Part shown: one piece after another, positions 1 to 11,589 of the stretch
Position numbering within the stretch: position 1 is the first letter of the stretch
How the letters are laid out: each line of letters opens with the position of its first letter
Assembly: GCA_903870545.1 (NCBI GenBank)
Contig: CAIQDI010000009.1
Span: 1-64,000, forward strand
Reading direction: 5' to 3'
Source: an uncultured Pseudomonadota bacterium
GTDB lineage: Bacteria > Pseudomonadota > Gammaproteobacteria > Methylococcales > Methylomonadaceae
DNA length: 64,000 nucleotides
Program-made: the position numbers and the translations under genes
Notes under the pieces: generated by a model
The model's input: only the letters and a program-made list of their open reading frames with translations
Told to the model about the DNA's origin: nothing
Database searches by the model: none

Positions 1-6
1 CAGCAT
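1..6 (-). CDS. nqrF: Start of NqrF (partial, runs off the left edge)
   Basis: Only the ATG and one further codon are inside the window, on the minus strand 12 bases after the nqrE stop. A GAAGG Shine-Dalgarno-like motif precedes it. The identity is inferred from the invariant nqrABCDEF order; NqrF is the NADH-oxidising FAD/2Fe-2S subunit of the Na+-pumping NADH:quinone oxidoreductase. Confidence 0.6.
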
Positions 7-18
7 GACGTTACCTTC

Positions 19-627
19 CTAGAGTTGAATGCCTGAGAAAGCCATGAAGCCCAAAGACATCAGACCCGCTGTAATAAACGTAATACCCAAACCTTGTAGA
101 CCAGCTGGAATATCACTGTATTTCAATTTTTCGCGCACGCCCGCCATAACGGTGATTGCCAACGCCCAGCCCAAGCCACTGCCTACGCCGTAAGTCACAC
201 TTTCGCCGAAGTTGTAATCACGTTCAATCATGAACAAGCTGCCGCCTAAAATCGCGCAGTTCACGGTAATCAACGGTAAGAAAATACCGAGTGCTTGATA
301 CAACGCAGGGAAAAATTTATCTAAAATCATTTCCAAGATTTGCACCAACGCCGCAATCATACCGATACACGCCAGCAACGCTAAAAAGCTCAAATCCACG
401 CCTTTAATGCCTAACCACGACAGCGCGTCTTCTTTCAAAAGCGTGTGATAAACGAGGTTGTTCGCAGGGACGGTAATCGCTTGCACGACCATAACCGCAA
501 TCCCTAAACCCATCGCAGTCGAAACTTTTTTCGACACGGCGATGAACGTACACATTCCTAAAAAGAACGATAACGCTAAGTTTTCAATGAAAACCGCTTT
601 AACAAATAAACTGATATAGGCTTCCAT
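19..627 (-). CDS. nqrE: Na+-translocating NADH:quinone reductase subunit E
   Basis: This 202-residue protein has six hydrophobic segments and the usual NqrE length. NqrE is an integral membrane subunit that, with NqrD, forms the inverted-repeat membrane pair holding an intersubunit iron centre and the Na+ path. The start [13 protein letters not shown] is typical of the family. Its ATG overlaps the nqrD stop by one base (TAATG), so it is translationally coupled within nqrABCDEF. It is paralogous to RnfA, but the neighbouring NqrA, NqrB and NqrC settle the assignment as Nqr rather than Rnf. Confidence 0.95.
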   Translation of the reverse strand: MEAYISLFVKAVFIENLALSFFLGMCTFIAVSKKVSTAMGLGIAVMVVQAITVPANNLVYHTLLKEDALSWLGIKGVDLSFLALLACIGMIAALVQILEMILDKFFPALYQALGIFLPLITVNCAILGGSLFMIERDYNFGESVTYGVGSGLGWALAITVMAGVREKLKYSDIPAGLQGLGITFITAGLMSLGFMAFSGIQL

Positions 628-1310
628 TAGTGGTGTCCTCCCTGTTCGCCATGTGAAATCGACATGATTTTGAATTCAACGGTTTCTTGTTGTTTTGGTT
701 TCCATTGACGCATCGCCCAAATGAGCAAACCAATAATGAAAAACGCGCTCGGTGGCAACAACATCAAACCGTTTGGATCGTACCAGCCGCCGTCTTTGGT
801 CAAATGAAAAACTTCCATTCCCAACAATTTGCCAGAACCAAAGATTTCGCGGAAAAATGCCACGATAACCAAAATCAAACTGTAGCCCAAACCGTTACCA
901 ATACCGTCGATAAAACTTTCGAGTGGTGGATTTTTCATGGCATACGCTTCGGCACGACCCATTACGATACAGTTGGTGATAATCAAACCCACGAAAACCG
1001 ATAATTGTTTGCTCACGTCATACGCAAACGCTTTCAATAATTGGTCAACCACGATAACGAGCGACGCAATAATTGTCATTTGCACGATAATCCGAATGCT
1101 GCTCGGAATATGGTTACGAATGGACGAAATCGCCGCACTTGAACACGCCGTTACCATCGTCAACGCCAACGCCATAATCAATGACGTAGACATTTGCGAA
1201 GTCACCGCCAACGCTGAACAAATCCCCAGAACTTGTAACGTAATCGGGTTGTTTTCGACGAGTGGCTCAACTAAAACTTTTTTTGTTTCATCATTCAATA
1301 ATTCGCTCAT
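627..1310 (-). CDS. nqrD: Na+-translocating NADH:quinone reductase subunit D
   Basis: This 227-residue polytopic inner-membrane protein has the family signatures [18 protein letters not shown] near the N-terminus and a central [12 protein letters not shown]. It pairs with NqrE in the Na+-pumping complex. The start overlaps the end of nqrC by four bases and the stop overlaps the nqrE start by one base, as expected for a tightly coupled operon. Its length is normal and no key segment is missing. Confidence 0.95.
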   Translation of the reverse strand: MSELLNDETKKVLVEPLVENNPITLQVLGICSALAVTSQMSTSLIMALALTMVTACSSAAISSIRNHIPSSIRIIVQMTIIASLVIVVDQLLKAFAYDVSKQLSVFVGLIITNCIVMGRAEAYAMKNPPLESFIDGIGNGLGYSLILVIVAFFREIFGSGKLLGMEVFHLTKDGGWYDPNGLMLLPPSAFFIIGLLIWAMRQWKPKQQETVEFKIMSISHGEQGGHH

Positions 1311-2227
1311 GATTTTGCTCCTTTAACCGTTCTGACTTTCGCCAAATAAGGCGCGAAACCTTCTTTGCTTGTCCAATATCTGACCAAGTTTGTTACGCCT
1401 GTACTGGTTAAAGTCGCACCTGCTAAACCGTCCACTTGGTATTGTGAACCCGCTTTGCTGGTATCTACTGTGCCTTTAATTAAACTCAATGCAGGTTCGC
1501 CCACGTCAGCTTCTGCGATTTGACCTTTGTCAGAAGAGGCTTGGTCTGTTTCAGCATAGACTTTTTTACCTTTCCACAACGCACGCCAGTTTGGATTCAC
1601 GACTTCGCCGCCCAATCCTGGTGTTTCTGCTTGGTCGTAGAAGTTGATGCTTTGAACCGTTTGACCATCGGCTTCAACCGATAAGAAACCGTACAACGTT
1701 GACCACAAACCATAACCGTTAATCGGCAAAATGATTGATTTAGTCGCGCCGCCTTCTTTCACCAAATAGACTTTTGCTAATTTCGCTTTGATGCGAATGT
1801 GAGCAATATCTTTGTCTTTGGGAATTAAAACGTTTTGCGCGGGATCTTTCGCTGCTTTACGTTGATCGTAAGCGTCTGCGTTACCTTCCGCGTATTCGCC
1901 TGTTTCTAAATTAACCAATTTTGATTCGATTTTTTCAGCAAAGGCTTTTTCGATGTCGGTGTCAGCTTGCAATAAACCGGCAACATCTAAAATGTTTTTC
2001 TTCATGTCGAGTTCTTTGTTCGTCACTTGCATTGGTTTTAACGCCACCGCCGCAATCGAAACAAATACCGCACAAACCAAACATAATGCCACCGCGATGG
2101 CGATAGTTTTTTCTAAACTGTTGTTGCTTAAACCGAGAATTTTTTGGCAATACGCTTTGAATTTTCGGTACTGCGGATACTGCTCAAGTTTTTCACACAC
2201 TTTGTTCAATTTTTCACATTTAGGCAT
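1307..2227 (-). CDS. nqrC: Na+-translocating NADH:quinone reductase subunit C (FMN-binding)
   Basis: NqrC carries a covalently bound FMN on a periplasmic domain anchored by one membrane helix. The protein has 306 residues. The membrane segment lies at about residues 40-65, and the C-terminal flavinylation motif AGATLTSTG contains the acceptor threonine. A typical NqrC has about 260 residues and starts just before the membrane helix. Here about 35 extra residues precede it, hydrophilic and with three cysteines ([16 protein letters not shown]...). The ATG overlaps the nqrB stop by 8 bases. A later start cannot be excluded, but no ATG is suitably placed before the helix. Confidence 0.93.
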   Translation of the reverse strand: MPKCEKLNKVCEKLEQYPQYRKFKAYCQKILGLSNNSLEKTIAIAVALCLVCAVFVSIAAVALKPMQVTNKELDMKKNILDVAGLLQADTDIEKAFAEKIESKLVNLETGEYAEGNADAYDQRKAAKDPAQNVLIPKDKDIAHIRIKAKLAKVYLVKEGGATKSIILPINGYGLWSTLYGFLSVEADGQTVQSINFYDQAETPGLGGEVVNPNWRALWKGKKVYAETDQASSDKGQIAEADVGEPALSLIKGTVDTSKAGSQYQVDGLAGATLTSTGVTNLVRYWTSKEGFAPYLAKVRTVKGAKS

Positions 2228-3419
2228 GACGTTTCATCCTTCTTCTGATATTCGCTTGAATGACGAAATAATCAATCGTCGGTGCAAACATATTGGAAAA
2301 TAAAATGGCGAGCATAATGCCTTCGGGGAACGCAGGATTCACAACGCGAATTAACACCGTCATTGCGCCAACTAATCCGCCGAATATCCAACGTCCTTTG
2401 TCTGTCATTGCCGCACTAACGGGATCTGTCGCCATGTAAACCATGCCGAAAGCGAAACCGCCAACCGTCAAATGCCAATACCAAGGCAACGCAAACATGT
2501 GGTTTGTGTCGCTGCCGATAAAGTTAAACATCAACGACGTTAAAACCATGCCAGCAAATACGCCACCCATAATGCGATACGATGCAACGCGCGTGTAAAG
2601 TAAAAATGCCGCGCCGATTAAAATCGCTAATGTTGATGTTTCGCCCAAACAACCAGGTTCAAAACCGAAGAAAGTTTGTAACCAGCTGTAGTGTTCAGTC
2701 ACTGCGCTCAAACCGCCATCTGCCGCTAAACCTAATGGCGTTGCAGCAGTGTAACCGTCAACCGCTGTCCAAACTGAATCGCCAGAAATTGACGCGGGAT
2801 ATGCAAAATACAAAAACGCACGACCCGTTAAGGCTGGGTTTAAAAAGTTTTTGCCTGTGCCGCCGAAGACTTCTTTACCAATCACGATACCGAAAGAAAT
2901 GCCTAACGCCACTTGCCATAAAGGCATATCGGGCGGCATGATTAACGTGTAAAGCATTGACGAAACTAAGAAACCTTCGTTGACTTCATGACCGCGAACG
3001 GTGGCAAATAAAACTTCCCAAATGCCGCCAATCGCTAACGTAGTCAAATAAATCGGCAAGAAATACAACGCGCCGTGCATCATATTCGAGAACGGATTCA
3101 TGGTACTGTAACCAAAAATCGTCATCGGCAGACTGCGCCAATTATCAATTGACGTTTTGCCTAACGCTTCCATCGCTAAATTAGCTTGATAACCGGTGTT
3201 GTACATCGCCATCAACACACAGAAAAACGTCGCAATCACCACGAACGTCATGGTGCGTTTTAAATCGTTGCCGTCCCGAACGTGCGTTTTACCGCGTGTC
3301 ACATCGGCGGGCGTATAAATGAAGGTATCGACCATTTCATACAAGCCGTAATACCGTTCAAGTTTGCTGCCTTTGGCAAAATGTGGTTCTAAATTGTCTA
3401 AAAACTTTCTCACTGACAT
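2220..3419 (-). CDS. nqrB: Na+-translocating NADH:quinone reductase subunit B
   Basis: This 399-residue polytopic membrane subunit binds covalent FMN and riboflavin and forms the Na+ channel. The N-terminal motif [20 protein letters not shown] is characteristic, and the flavinylation region reads [13 protein letters not shown]. The signature [23 protein letters not shown] and a C-terminal Arg-rich tail RRRMKRHA are present. The gene abuts nqrA with no gap and overlaps nqrC by 8 bases, so it is translated from the common nqr transcript. Confidence 0.96.
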   Translation of the reverse strand: MSVRKFLDNLEPHFAKGSKLERYYGLYEMVDTFIYTPADVTRGKTHVRDGNDLKRTMTFVVIATFFCVLMAMYNTGYQANLAMEALGKTSIDNWRSLPMTIFGYSTMNPFSNMMHGALYFLPIYLTTLAIGGIWEVLFATVRGHEVNEGFLVSSMLYTLIMPPDMPLWQVALGISFGIVIGKEVFGGTGKNFLNPALTGRAFLYFAYPASISGDSVWTAVDGYTAATPLGLAADGGLSAVTEHYSWLQTFFGFEPGCLGETSTLAILIGAAFLLYTRVASYRIMGGVFAGMVLTSLMFNFIGSDTNHMFALPWYWHLTVGGFAFGMVYMATDPVSAAMTDKGRWIFGGLVGAMTVLIRVVNPAFPEGIMLAILFSNMFAPTIDYFVIQANIRRRMKRHA

Positions 3420-5073
<1,654 letters not shown>

Positions 5074-6753
5074 ATGTCCCAAAACTTTTTAACCATTCTT
5101 CAAAACAAAGGCAAACTTTCCCCTTCCGATTTAAAAAAGGTGGAACGAATGCAAAAAACCGCTGTCGCCGAAAGTCTGCCTGCGTTGCTGATTAAATTGG
5201 GGTTGTGTTCCGAATTAGACGTTGCGCTGGCGTTTGTCGAAAGCGGCAACTTTCCTAAAATTACGCCTGACCAATATCCGTTAGAAAAAACCTTGCCCGA
5301 CGAAATATCGTTACGTTTTTTGAAACATTATCATTTGGTTGGGTTAAGTGCGGACGAAAATTCGTTCACGGTTTCACTGCTCGACCCCGAAGATGAGTTT
5401 GTGTTGGACGCGCTGCGTTTGGCAACAGGTAAAATTATCATGCCGAATGTTGGCGTGTTATCGGAAATCGATGCCGCGATCACCGCGCAATATGAACAAG
5501 GTCAAACTAAAACTGAATCGCTCGACGATTTGAGTTTTGACGAATTGGGCGAGGAAGATTTGGCGCATTTGAAAGATTTAGCTAGCGAAGCTCCGGTGAT
5601 TAAAATGGTGAATGCGATTATGCAACGCGCCATTGAAATGAAAGCGTCAGACATTCACATTGAACCGTTCGAGCAAAGTTTAAAAGTGCGTTTGCGTGTC
5701 GATGGCGTGTTGCAAGATATTGACGCGCCACCGGTTAAATCGACGGCTGCCGTTATTTCGCGCATTAAAATTATGGCGAAACTCAACATTGCCGAACGGC
5801 GTTTGCCGCAAGACGGACGCATTAAAGTGCAAATGTTGGGCAAAGAATTGGATTTGCGCGTTTCCACGATTCCCACGATGTACGGCGAAAGCGTGGTGAT
5901 TCGGTTGCTCGATAAAGAAAATACCGTGTTGGATTTTGAAGCGTTGGGTTTTGCGGGGCGACAATTGCAACAATTTCTGGATGTTTTGGCGCAACCGCAC
6001 GGCATTATTCTCATCACGGGGCCAACGGGTTCGGGTAAATCCACCACGATGTACGCCGCGTTGAAACAATTGAATACCACCGCGCGAAAAATTATCACCG
6101 TTGAAGATCCGGTCGAATATCAAATGGACGGCATCAATCAAATTCAAGCGAAACCGCAAATCGGCTTGACGTTTGCGGTGGCGTTGCGGTCGATTGTTCG
6201 CCAAGATCCCGACGTGATTATGATTGGTGAAATGCGCGATTTAGAAACGGCACGAATTGCTGTTCAATCTGCGTTGACGGGACACTTGGTGCTGTCAACG
6301 TTGCACACAAACGACGCGGCGGGTGGCGTAACGCGATTGCTCGATATGGGTTTGGAGGAGTATTTATTAACTTCGACGGTGAATGGCATTTTGGCGCAAC
6401 GATTGGTTCGTCAACTGTGTAAATCGTGCAAACAACCTTACACCGCGCCGATTGAAGTGGTGGACGAAATGCGGTTACGGCGTTTTCAACCGGACGGTGA
6501 AATTACCTTTTTCAAACCGATTGGTTGCGCGGCGTGTGGCGGTTTAGGTTATCGCGGACGCTTGGCAATTATCGAATTTTTGCCCATGACGGAGGCGATT
6601 CGCAAATTGATTATGGCGCATGCAGCGGCGGGTGCGATTGAAACAGTGGCGCGTGAAGAAGGTATGGCGACCTTGTATGAAAATGGTCTAATTAAAGTGT
6701 TGCAAGGCGTAACCACGCTGGAAGAAGTGATGCGCGTCACGTCGGAGAATTGA
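5074..6753 (+). CDS. gspE: Type II secretion / type IV pilus family assembly ATPase GspE
   Basis: This 559-residue hexameric cytoplasmic ATPase powers pseudopilus assembly. An N-terminal T2SSE_N domain (about residues 20-150) is followed by the ATPase domain. The Walker A GPTGSGKSTT is at about residue 315, and the Walker B/Asp-box region reads DVIMIGEMRDLETA, with GEMRD where most homologues have GEIRD. A C-terminal four-cysteine zinc site (CKSC...CAAC) is present. gspF follows at once. The order E-F fits GspE/GspF, but the PilB/MshE families cannot be fully excluded because no other secretin or pilin gene lies in the window. Confidence 0.85.
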   Translation: MSQNFLTILQNKGKLSPSDLKKVERMQKTAVAESLPALLIKLGLCSELDVALAFVESGNFPKITPDQYPLEKTLPDEISLRFLKHYHLVGLSADENSFTVSLLDPEDEFVLDALRLATGKIIMPNVGVLSEIDAAITAQYEQGQTKTESLDDLSFDELGEEDLAHLKDLASEAPVIKMVNAIMQRAIEMKASDIHIEPFEQSLKVRLRVDGVLQDIDAPPVKSTAAVISRIKIMAKLNIAERRLPQDGRIKVQMLGKELDLRVSTIPTMYGESVVIRLLDKENTVLDFEALGFAGRQLQQFLDVLAQPHGIILITGPTGSGKSTTMYAALKQLNTTARKIITVEDPVEYQMDGINQIQAKPQIGLTFAVALRSIVRQDPDVIMIGEMRDLETARIAVQSALTGHLVLSTLHTNDAAGGVTRLLDMGLEEYLLTSTVNGILAQRLVRQLCKSCKQPYTAPIEVVDEMRLRRFQPDGEITFFKPIGCAACGGLGYRGRLAIIEFLPMTEAIRKLIMAHAAAGAIETVAREEGMATLYENGLIKVLQGVTTLEEVMRVTSEN

Positions 6754-6755
6754 AT

Positions 6756-7973
6756 ATGACTTTATTTTTTTATCAAGCGGTCAATACCGCTGGCGAAACT
6801 GAAGAAGGCGAACGCGAAGCTCTCGATGAAGCCAGTTGTGTGCAGCAATTACAAGCCGACGGCTACATTCCGATTCGCGTCAAACCCGCCAAAAGCCAAG
6901 GCTTTTTAGGTTTCAATTTACGCGGCGGAAGTGGGAAATTATCCAACAAAAGCATCGTGTTATTAACAGGCGAATTGGCGATGTTGTTGGAATCAGGTTT
7001 GCCGTTAGATCGTTCGTTAGTGGTGCTGATGGATTTGGCGAACGACAACGAAAATTTGAGCAAACTCATCGGGCGCGTGTTGGAAAAAGTCAAAAGTGGC
7101 GTGTCACTCGCCGACGCATTCGAGCAACAAACCGGCGTTTTCAGCAAATTTTATTTAAACATGATTCGCGCTGGCGAAGCGGGCGGCAATTTGGGCGAAG
7201 TGTTAAATCGCATGGCAGTGTATTTAGAAAGCTCGCAAGAATTAAAAGATACCGTCAGCACGGCGTTGATTTATCCGGCGATTTTGCTGGTGATGTCGTT
7301 GGCTTCGTTGTTTATTATGCTGACATTCGTGGTGCCGCAATTCAGCGAAATGTTTGCCAGCGCGGGTAAAGCGTTACCGATTTCGACACAAATCGTGGTC
7401 GGTTTGGCGGACTGGTTGCAAAGTTATTGGTGGGCGGTGATTGGTTGCGTGGTGTCGATTATGATTTATTTCAATGTTCAACTCGCTAATCCTGAAACCA
7501 AAAAAGTGTGGGATGGACGCTGGTTAAAATTGCCGCTGGTGGGCGACATGATTTTGAACAAAGAAGTCGCCAACGTCACGCGCACGCTGGGAACACTGTT
7601 GGGAAATGGCGTGTCGATTTTGTCAGCGTTTATTATTGTGCGTGAAACGGTTGATAACTTAATCGTTGCCGCCGCGTTGCACGATACCGAAGAACAGATT
7701 AAACAAGGCAAAACCTTATTTGACGCGCTCGAACAAAAAAGAATTTTCCCAAAAATGGCGATGCAAATGATAAAAATGGGCGAAGAAACGGGGCATTTGG
7801 AGGAAATGTTGCTGCGGGTCGCGACGATTTATGACAAACAATTGCGCGTGTCGATTGCGCGAATGTTGGCATTGCTTGAACCGGCGTTGATTATCACGCT
7901 CGGCATTATGATTGCCGGCATTATTGTATCGATTTTGTTGGCAATTTTGAGTGTGAACGATTTGGCGGTGTGA
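6756..7973 (+). CDS. gspF: Type II secretion system inner-membrane protein GspF
   Basis: This 405-residue platform protein has two tandem T2SSF domains (about residues 65-190 and 265-390) and three membrane segments. The motif MIRAGEAGGNLGEVL in the first repeat is mirrored by MIKMGEETGHLEEML in the second. A TTG at 6750 would overlap the gspE stop, but the ATG at 6756 is preferred: GGAG sits 8 bases upstream and the protein then starts MTLFFYQAV as in homologues. It is transcribed with gspE. Confidence 0.88.
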   Translation: MTLFFYQAVNTAGETEEGEREALDEASCVQQLQADGYIPIRVKPAKSQGFLGFNLRGGSGKLSNKSIVLLTGELAMLLESGLPLDRSLVVLMDLANDNENLSKLIGRVLEKVKSGVSLADAFEQQTGVFSKFYLNMIRAGEAGGNLGEVLNRMAVYLESSQELKDTVSTALIYPAILLVMSLASLFIMLTFVVPQFSEMFASAGKALPISTQIVVGLADWLQSYWWAVIGCVVSIMIYFNVQLANPETKKVWDGRWLKLPLVGDMILNKEVANVTRTLGTLLGNGVSILSAFIIVRETVDNLIVAAALHDTEEQIKQGKTLFDALEQKRIFPKMAMQMIKMGEETGHLEEMLLRVATIYDKQLRVSIARMLALLEPALIITLGIMIAGIIVSILLAILSVNDLAV

Positions 7974-7974
7974 C

Positions 7975-7998
7975 GGCGAAGGCGTGGAATCCTTCGCC
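7975..7998. terminator. Hairpin between gspF and the converging metalloprotease gene
   Basis: A perfect 8-bp inverted repeat, GGCGAAGG and CCTTCGCC with an 8-base loop, starts two bases after the gspF stop. No strong T-run follows on either strand, so it is at best a weak or bidirectional terminator for the two converging genes. Confidence 0.55.
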
Positions 7999-8013
7999 TG
8001 TAATAAAGAAATT

Positions 8014-9387
8014 TTAAGCAGCGGCAGAAAAAATCGAACCTGAATCATTTTGAAGTGAATGACCATCGGTGGTGTTCGCTGACAATTGCGTTAAAAAACC
8101 TTGTAAATTGACCGTTGGAGACGACGTTGAGCCGCCTAACGATTCGACAAGATGGGTAAAATCAGCCTGTAACGCGCTATTTTGTGCCGTATTATTAGTG
8201 AGCGAACTCATTAAATTTTGTAAATTAGCAGTGGGATTGTTGTAGGTCGTTTGTACTTTTGATGCGGAAGGTAAAACGCCCGTCACCGTGATGCCCATAT
8301 CTTCCAGCATACCAACATCCAAAGCTGAAATAGATTTGATCTCGCCTTTGTTGATTGACGCTGACATTAAATCGTTAGGAATGGCGACATGATAATAAGC
8401 CGAACCCTGACCTGCAGTTGCTGGAGCTAATGGAATGGGAATGCCTGAATTCGCGGTTTTAGCGTGACGACCGACGAAGGTAGCATCCACATTTTGTGGC
8501 AAAATTAACGTGTCATAAGCTGTTTTTAAAGGCGGGTTCACTGTCAATGTTCCTGCAAATGCTAAACCATGCAGAATTTCATGTGTCAAAATACTGGTCA
8601 AATCGTATTTATCCGGCGCAGGCGTGCCACTGAATGACATTTTATCGATATTCGCTAAATTGATATAAATCGTTGCATCCGGTGCATTGGGACTAGAATC
8701 CACACCACTAATCGAATCGGCAACAAATGAAGTATCGATGCTTTTAGTTTGATTACTCGTAGTGGTAACAAGCGCAGAATTCGTTTCCGCTAACACACCA
8801 GAGTTCTGATATTCCGTTAAAATTTTTAAATCGAAAACCACTTTTGAGCTAATGAATTGTCCGATATTGTCTAAAGCTGTTTTAAGATTCGCGCTGACAT
8901 TGGCGAGATTATCACCCAAATTTGCCTGACTTAAATCAACGTTATATTGAAAATTCGTGCCACCCGAAAACTTGGTGGGCGTTGCACTCTTTTCAACGGT
9001 GGGTGCGTCAACGGTGGGTGCATCAACAGGCGGTAAATCCGCAACGGTGGGTACATTATCAACAATGGCAACAGTGGAACGGTCACTTCCTTGTGCCAAT
9101 ACTTTAGACAGATTTTGTAAAAAAGTTTGCAGGGCTTCCTTCCCCTTTGACGACGGCGAATTATCAACAGCAGATGCACTATTGGTATTCACGTCAGACA
9201 CATTTAAGCCTAAATTTTGCAGTGATTGAATCACATTTTGTACAAATGACGGGCGGGTGCTATCGGTATTCGATACCGAAAAGTTTGCACTGTTACCCAA
9301 TCCATCTGCCATTGCAGGTGTATTTGTCCCCGCAATAGTTTGAGTTTTATAGGAGGTGAACGAGGGGCTAATAGTATTAACTGACAT
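8014..9387 (-). CDS. Putative secreted zinc metalloprotease with HExxH motif
   Basis: This 457-residue protein carries HEILHGLAFAG in its middle, an HExxHxxxxxG zinc site of the metzincin type, preceded by a region of low complexity rich in Asn, Ser, Thr and Asp. There is no Sec signal peptide. The acidic, Ser/Asn-rich C-terminus repeats a leucine-rich pattern (LQNLMSSL, LQGFLTQL, LQTFLQNL) and ends GSIFSAAA, which suggests export by a type I system through an uncleaved C-terminal signal; that is inference. The frame opens at 9459, but the Met at 9387 (MSVNTISPSF) gives a better start. Near residues 125-140 are short PTVDAP repeats. The substrate is unknown. Confidence 0.6.
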   Translation of the reverse strand: MSVNTISPSFTSYKTQTIAGTNTPAMADGLGNSANFSVSNTDSTRPSFVQNVIQSLQNLGLNVSDVNTNSASAVDNSPSSKGKEALQTFLQNLSKVLAQGSDRSTVAIVDNVPTVADLPPVDAPTVDAPTVEKSATPTKFSGGTNFQYNVDLSQANLGDNLANVSANLKTALDNIGQFISSKVVFDLKILTEYQNSGVLAETNSALVTTTSNQTKSIDTSFVADSISGVDSSPNAPDATIYINLANIDKMSFSGTPAPDKYDLTSILTHEILHGLAFAGTLTVNPPLKTAYDTLILPQNVDATFVGRHAKTANSGIPIPLAPATAGQGSAYYHVAIPNDLMSASINKGEIKSISALDVGMLEDMGITVTGVLPSASKVQTTYNNPTANLQNLMSSLTNNTAQNSALQADFTHLVESLGGSTSSPTVNLQGFLTQLSANTTDGHSLQNDSGSIFSAAA

Positions 9388-9494
9388 AATGAATAATCTC
9401 GTGTTTGAGTATGCGTAATGGGGTAGATTCAAAAAAACATCCACCGCCACTATCGGCACAAATTACGAAAACTATAACTTCCTACAAATTGATT

Positions 9495-10484
9495 TTACGA
9501 ATTGAACTGAAATAAATGCTTCACTGCGTCACGTTCTTGCTTTAATTCTTCTTCGGTTGCACGCATTCGATGACGACTAAAATCATTGATCGGCAAATTT
9601 TGCACAATTTGCATTTCGCCATCTTTGACGGTGACGGGAAACGAATAAATCAATCCTTTTTCAATACCATAACTGCCGTCCGACAAAATTCCCATACTGA
9701 CCCAATCGTTATCTGGCGTGCCTTGCGCCCACACGCGCATTTGATCTAACGCCGCATTTGCCGCCGAACCTGCACTCGATTGACCTCGCGCTTTAATCAC
9801 CGCTTCGCCGCGCTGTTGAACAGTGGGAATAAATTCATTCACAAACCACAAATCATCCACCAACGATAACGCATCTTGACCACGCACTTTCGCGTGATGT
9901 AAATCGGGATATTGACTGCACGAATGATTGCCCCACACCGTCATATTTTTAATATCCGTCGTCAATACGCCACATTTTTCGGCTAATTGGCTAATCGCCC
10001 GATTGTGATCTAAACGACTCATGGCTGAAAAATTGGCGGGCGATAAATCGGGCGCATTTCGCAACGCAATCAGAGCATTCGTATTGGCTGGATTGCCCGT
10101 GACCAACACTTTGACATTCCGATTAGCGACGGCATTCAATGCTTTACCTTGCGTGGCAAAAATTTCGGCATTCACTTCGAGCAAATCTTTACGCGCCATG
10201 CCCAACGTACGAGGACGTGCGCCAATCAAAAAAGCAAAATCAACATTTTTAAACGCCACCAAGGGATCTGAAGTCATTTCAATGCCAAATACAATCGGGC
10301 TGGCGCAATCGTGTAATTCCATCACTACGCCTTCTAACGCAGGTAACGCGGCGGGAACTTCAAGCAAATGCAATACAATCGGTTGATCTTTGCCAAAAGA
10401 ATGTCCCGCCGCCAAGCGAAATAGCAACGAATAACTAATTTGTCCGGCCGCCCCGGTGACCGCAATATGAAGTGGTGCTTTCAT
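9495..10484 (-). CDS. mdh: Malate dehydrogenase (NAD-dependent)
   Basis: It interconverts malate and oxaloacetate in the TCA cycle and, in serine-cycle methylotrophs, in C1 assimilation. The 329-residue sequence has the Rossmann motif [13 protein letters not shown], the mobile loop [11 protein letters not shown], the active-site DHNRA region and [11 protein letters not shown] with the catalytic histidine. The frame is open from 10508, but the ATG at 10484 has AAAGGA upstream and matches the family start [15 protein letters not shown]. It is divergent from mtdA, which supports a link to C1 metabolism. It is of the cytosolic-type MDH class used by many beta- and gammaproteobacteria. Confidence 0.93.
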   Translation of the reverse strand: MKAPLHIAVTGAAGQISYSLLFRLAAGHSFGKDQPIVLHLLEVPAALPALEGVVMELHDCASPIVFGIEMTSDPLVAFKNVDFAFLIGARPRTLGMARKDLLEVNAEIFATQGKALNAVANRNVKVLVTGNPANTNALIALRNAPDLSPANFSAMSRLDHNRAISQLAEKCGVLTTDIKNMTVWGNHSCSQYPDLHHAKVRGQDALSLVDDLWFVNEFIPTVQQRGEAVIKARGQSSAGSAANAALDQMRVWAQGTPDNDWVSMGILSDGSYGIEKGLIYSFPVTVKDGEMQIVQNLPINDFSRHRMRATEEELKQERDAVKHLFQFNS

Positions 10485-10542
10485 TTTTTTATTTTTCCTT
10501 TGAAACAACGCAACGGTGTATCTGAAATAGTGGAATGTAAAA

Positions 10543-10560
10543 CGAAGTCGTACGACTTCG
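10543..10560. promoter_or_regulatory. 18-bp perfect palindrome between mdh and mtdA
   Basis: CGAAGTCGTACGACTTCG is identical to its reverse complement. It sits about 60 bases from the mdh start and 130 from mtdA, in a divergent promoter region, so an operator for a dimeric regulator is plausible. A TATAAT at 10640-10645 is a likely -10 box for mtdA, without an obvious -35. Confidence 0.45.
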
Positions 10561-10689
10561 CGAATTAGTTTGGCATAATCCTACCATTCATAAGCGTTTA
10601 AAAACAGGTTGTGCGAAACAGAACGCGCGTTTTATGCGTTATAATGCCGCCAATTTCATTATTTTTAAATCTAATCAAAACGAGTTTTT

Positions 10690-11547
10690 ATGAAAAAATT
10701 GTTATTCCAATTCGACACCGATTTTCATCCTTCAGTTTTCGATACGGTGGTAGGTTATGACGGCGGCGCGGATCATGTGATTGGTCACGGTGGCTTAACG
10801 CCCGCCAATGTTGCGGCATTAGTGGAAGGTGCCATTTTCACCCGTGCGCCCAAAGACAAAAAAAATACCGCGATTTTTGTTGGCGGTAGCGATATGGCAG
10901 CGGGTCAGGCATTATTTGAAGCGGTGCAAACACACTTTTTTCCCGGTTTTCAGGTTTCCGTCATGCTGGATAGTAATGGTAGCAACACTACAGCGGCGGC
11001 GTGTGTGGCAAAATTAGCGTCGAGTGGTGTTTTAACGGGAAAAAAAGCGGTTATTTTGGCAGGAACGGGGCCAGTCGGGCAACGCGCCGCCGCGATGTTG
11101 GCGTTGGAAGGTGCAGAAGTTACCATCGTGTCACGGCAATTATGGAACGCCGAAAAAGCCTGTGAAGCGATGCACAAACGTTTTAATGTTCAGATTCACG
11201 CGCAAGCCGCCGCCGATTTTGATGAACGTGCTGACGTAATTCAAGACGCAAATATTGTGATTGCGACGGGCGCAACCGGCGTTGAATTATTGAAACCTGA
11301 ACACTGGCAAAATAACAGCGCATTAGAAATGCTGGCTGATGCAAACGCCACGCCACCGTTGGGAATTGGCGGCATCGGCGTGATGGACAAAGGCATTGAT
11401 CGCCACGGAAAAATTGTCTGGGGCGCGATTGGATTTGGCGCATTGAAATTAGCGTTGCATCGGGCGTGTGTCGCGCAATTGTTTGAAGATAATCAACACG
11501 TTTTGGATGCCGAAAACATTTTTGCGTTAGCGAAAACGATGGCGTAA
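10690..11547 (+). CDS. mtdA: NADP-dependent methylene-H4MPT/methylene-H4F dehydrogenase
   Basis: MtdA oxidises methylene-tetrahydromethanopterin or methylene-tetrahydrofolate to the methenyl form, linking formaldehyde oxidation with serine-cycle assimilation. The 285-residue sequence matches MtdA closely: LLFQFDTDFHPSVFDTVVGYDGGADH at the start, broken here by no gaps, then AIFVGG.DMAAG, MLDSNGSNTTAAA, the Rossmann ILAGTGPVGQRAA and PPLGIGGIGVMDKG. This is the clearest sign that the host is a methylotroph. fch, a frequent neighbour of mtdA, is absent: an IS607 element starts only about 9 bases after the stop codon. Confidence 0.92.
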   Translation: MKKLLFQFDTDFHPSVFDTVVGYDGGADHVIGHGGLTPANVAALVEGAIFTRAPKDKKNTAIFVGGSDMAAGQALFEAVQTHFFPGFQVSVMLDSNGSNTTAAACVAKLASSGVLTGKKAVILAGTGPVGQRAAAMLALEGAEVTIVSRQLWNAEKACEAMHKRFNVQIHAQAAADFDERADVIQDANIVIATGATGVELLKPEHWQNNSALEMLADANATPPLGIGGIGVMDKGIDRHGKIVWGAIGFGALKLALHRACVAQLFEDNQHVLDAENIFALAKTMA

Positions 11548-11589
11548 CGATTATGCCGATAATTTTTTCTTAACATTGCCTAACATAAG

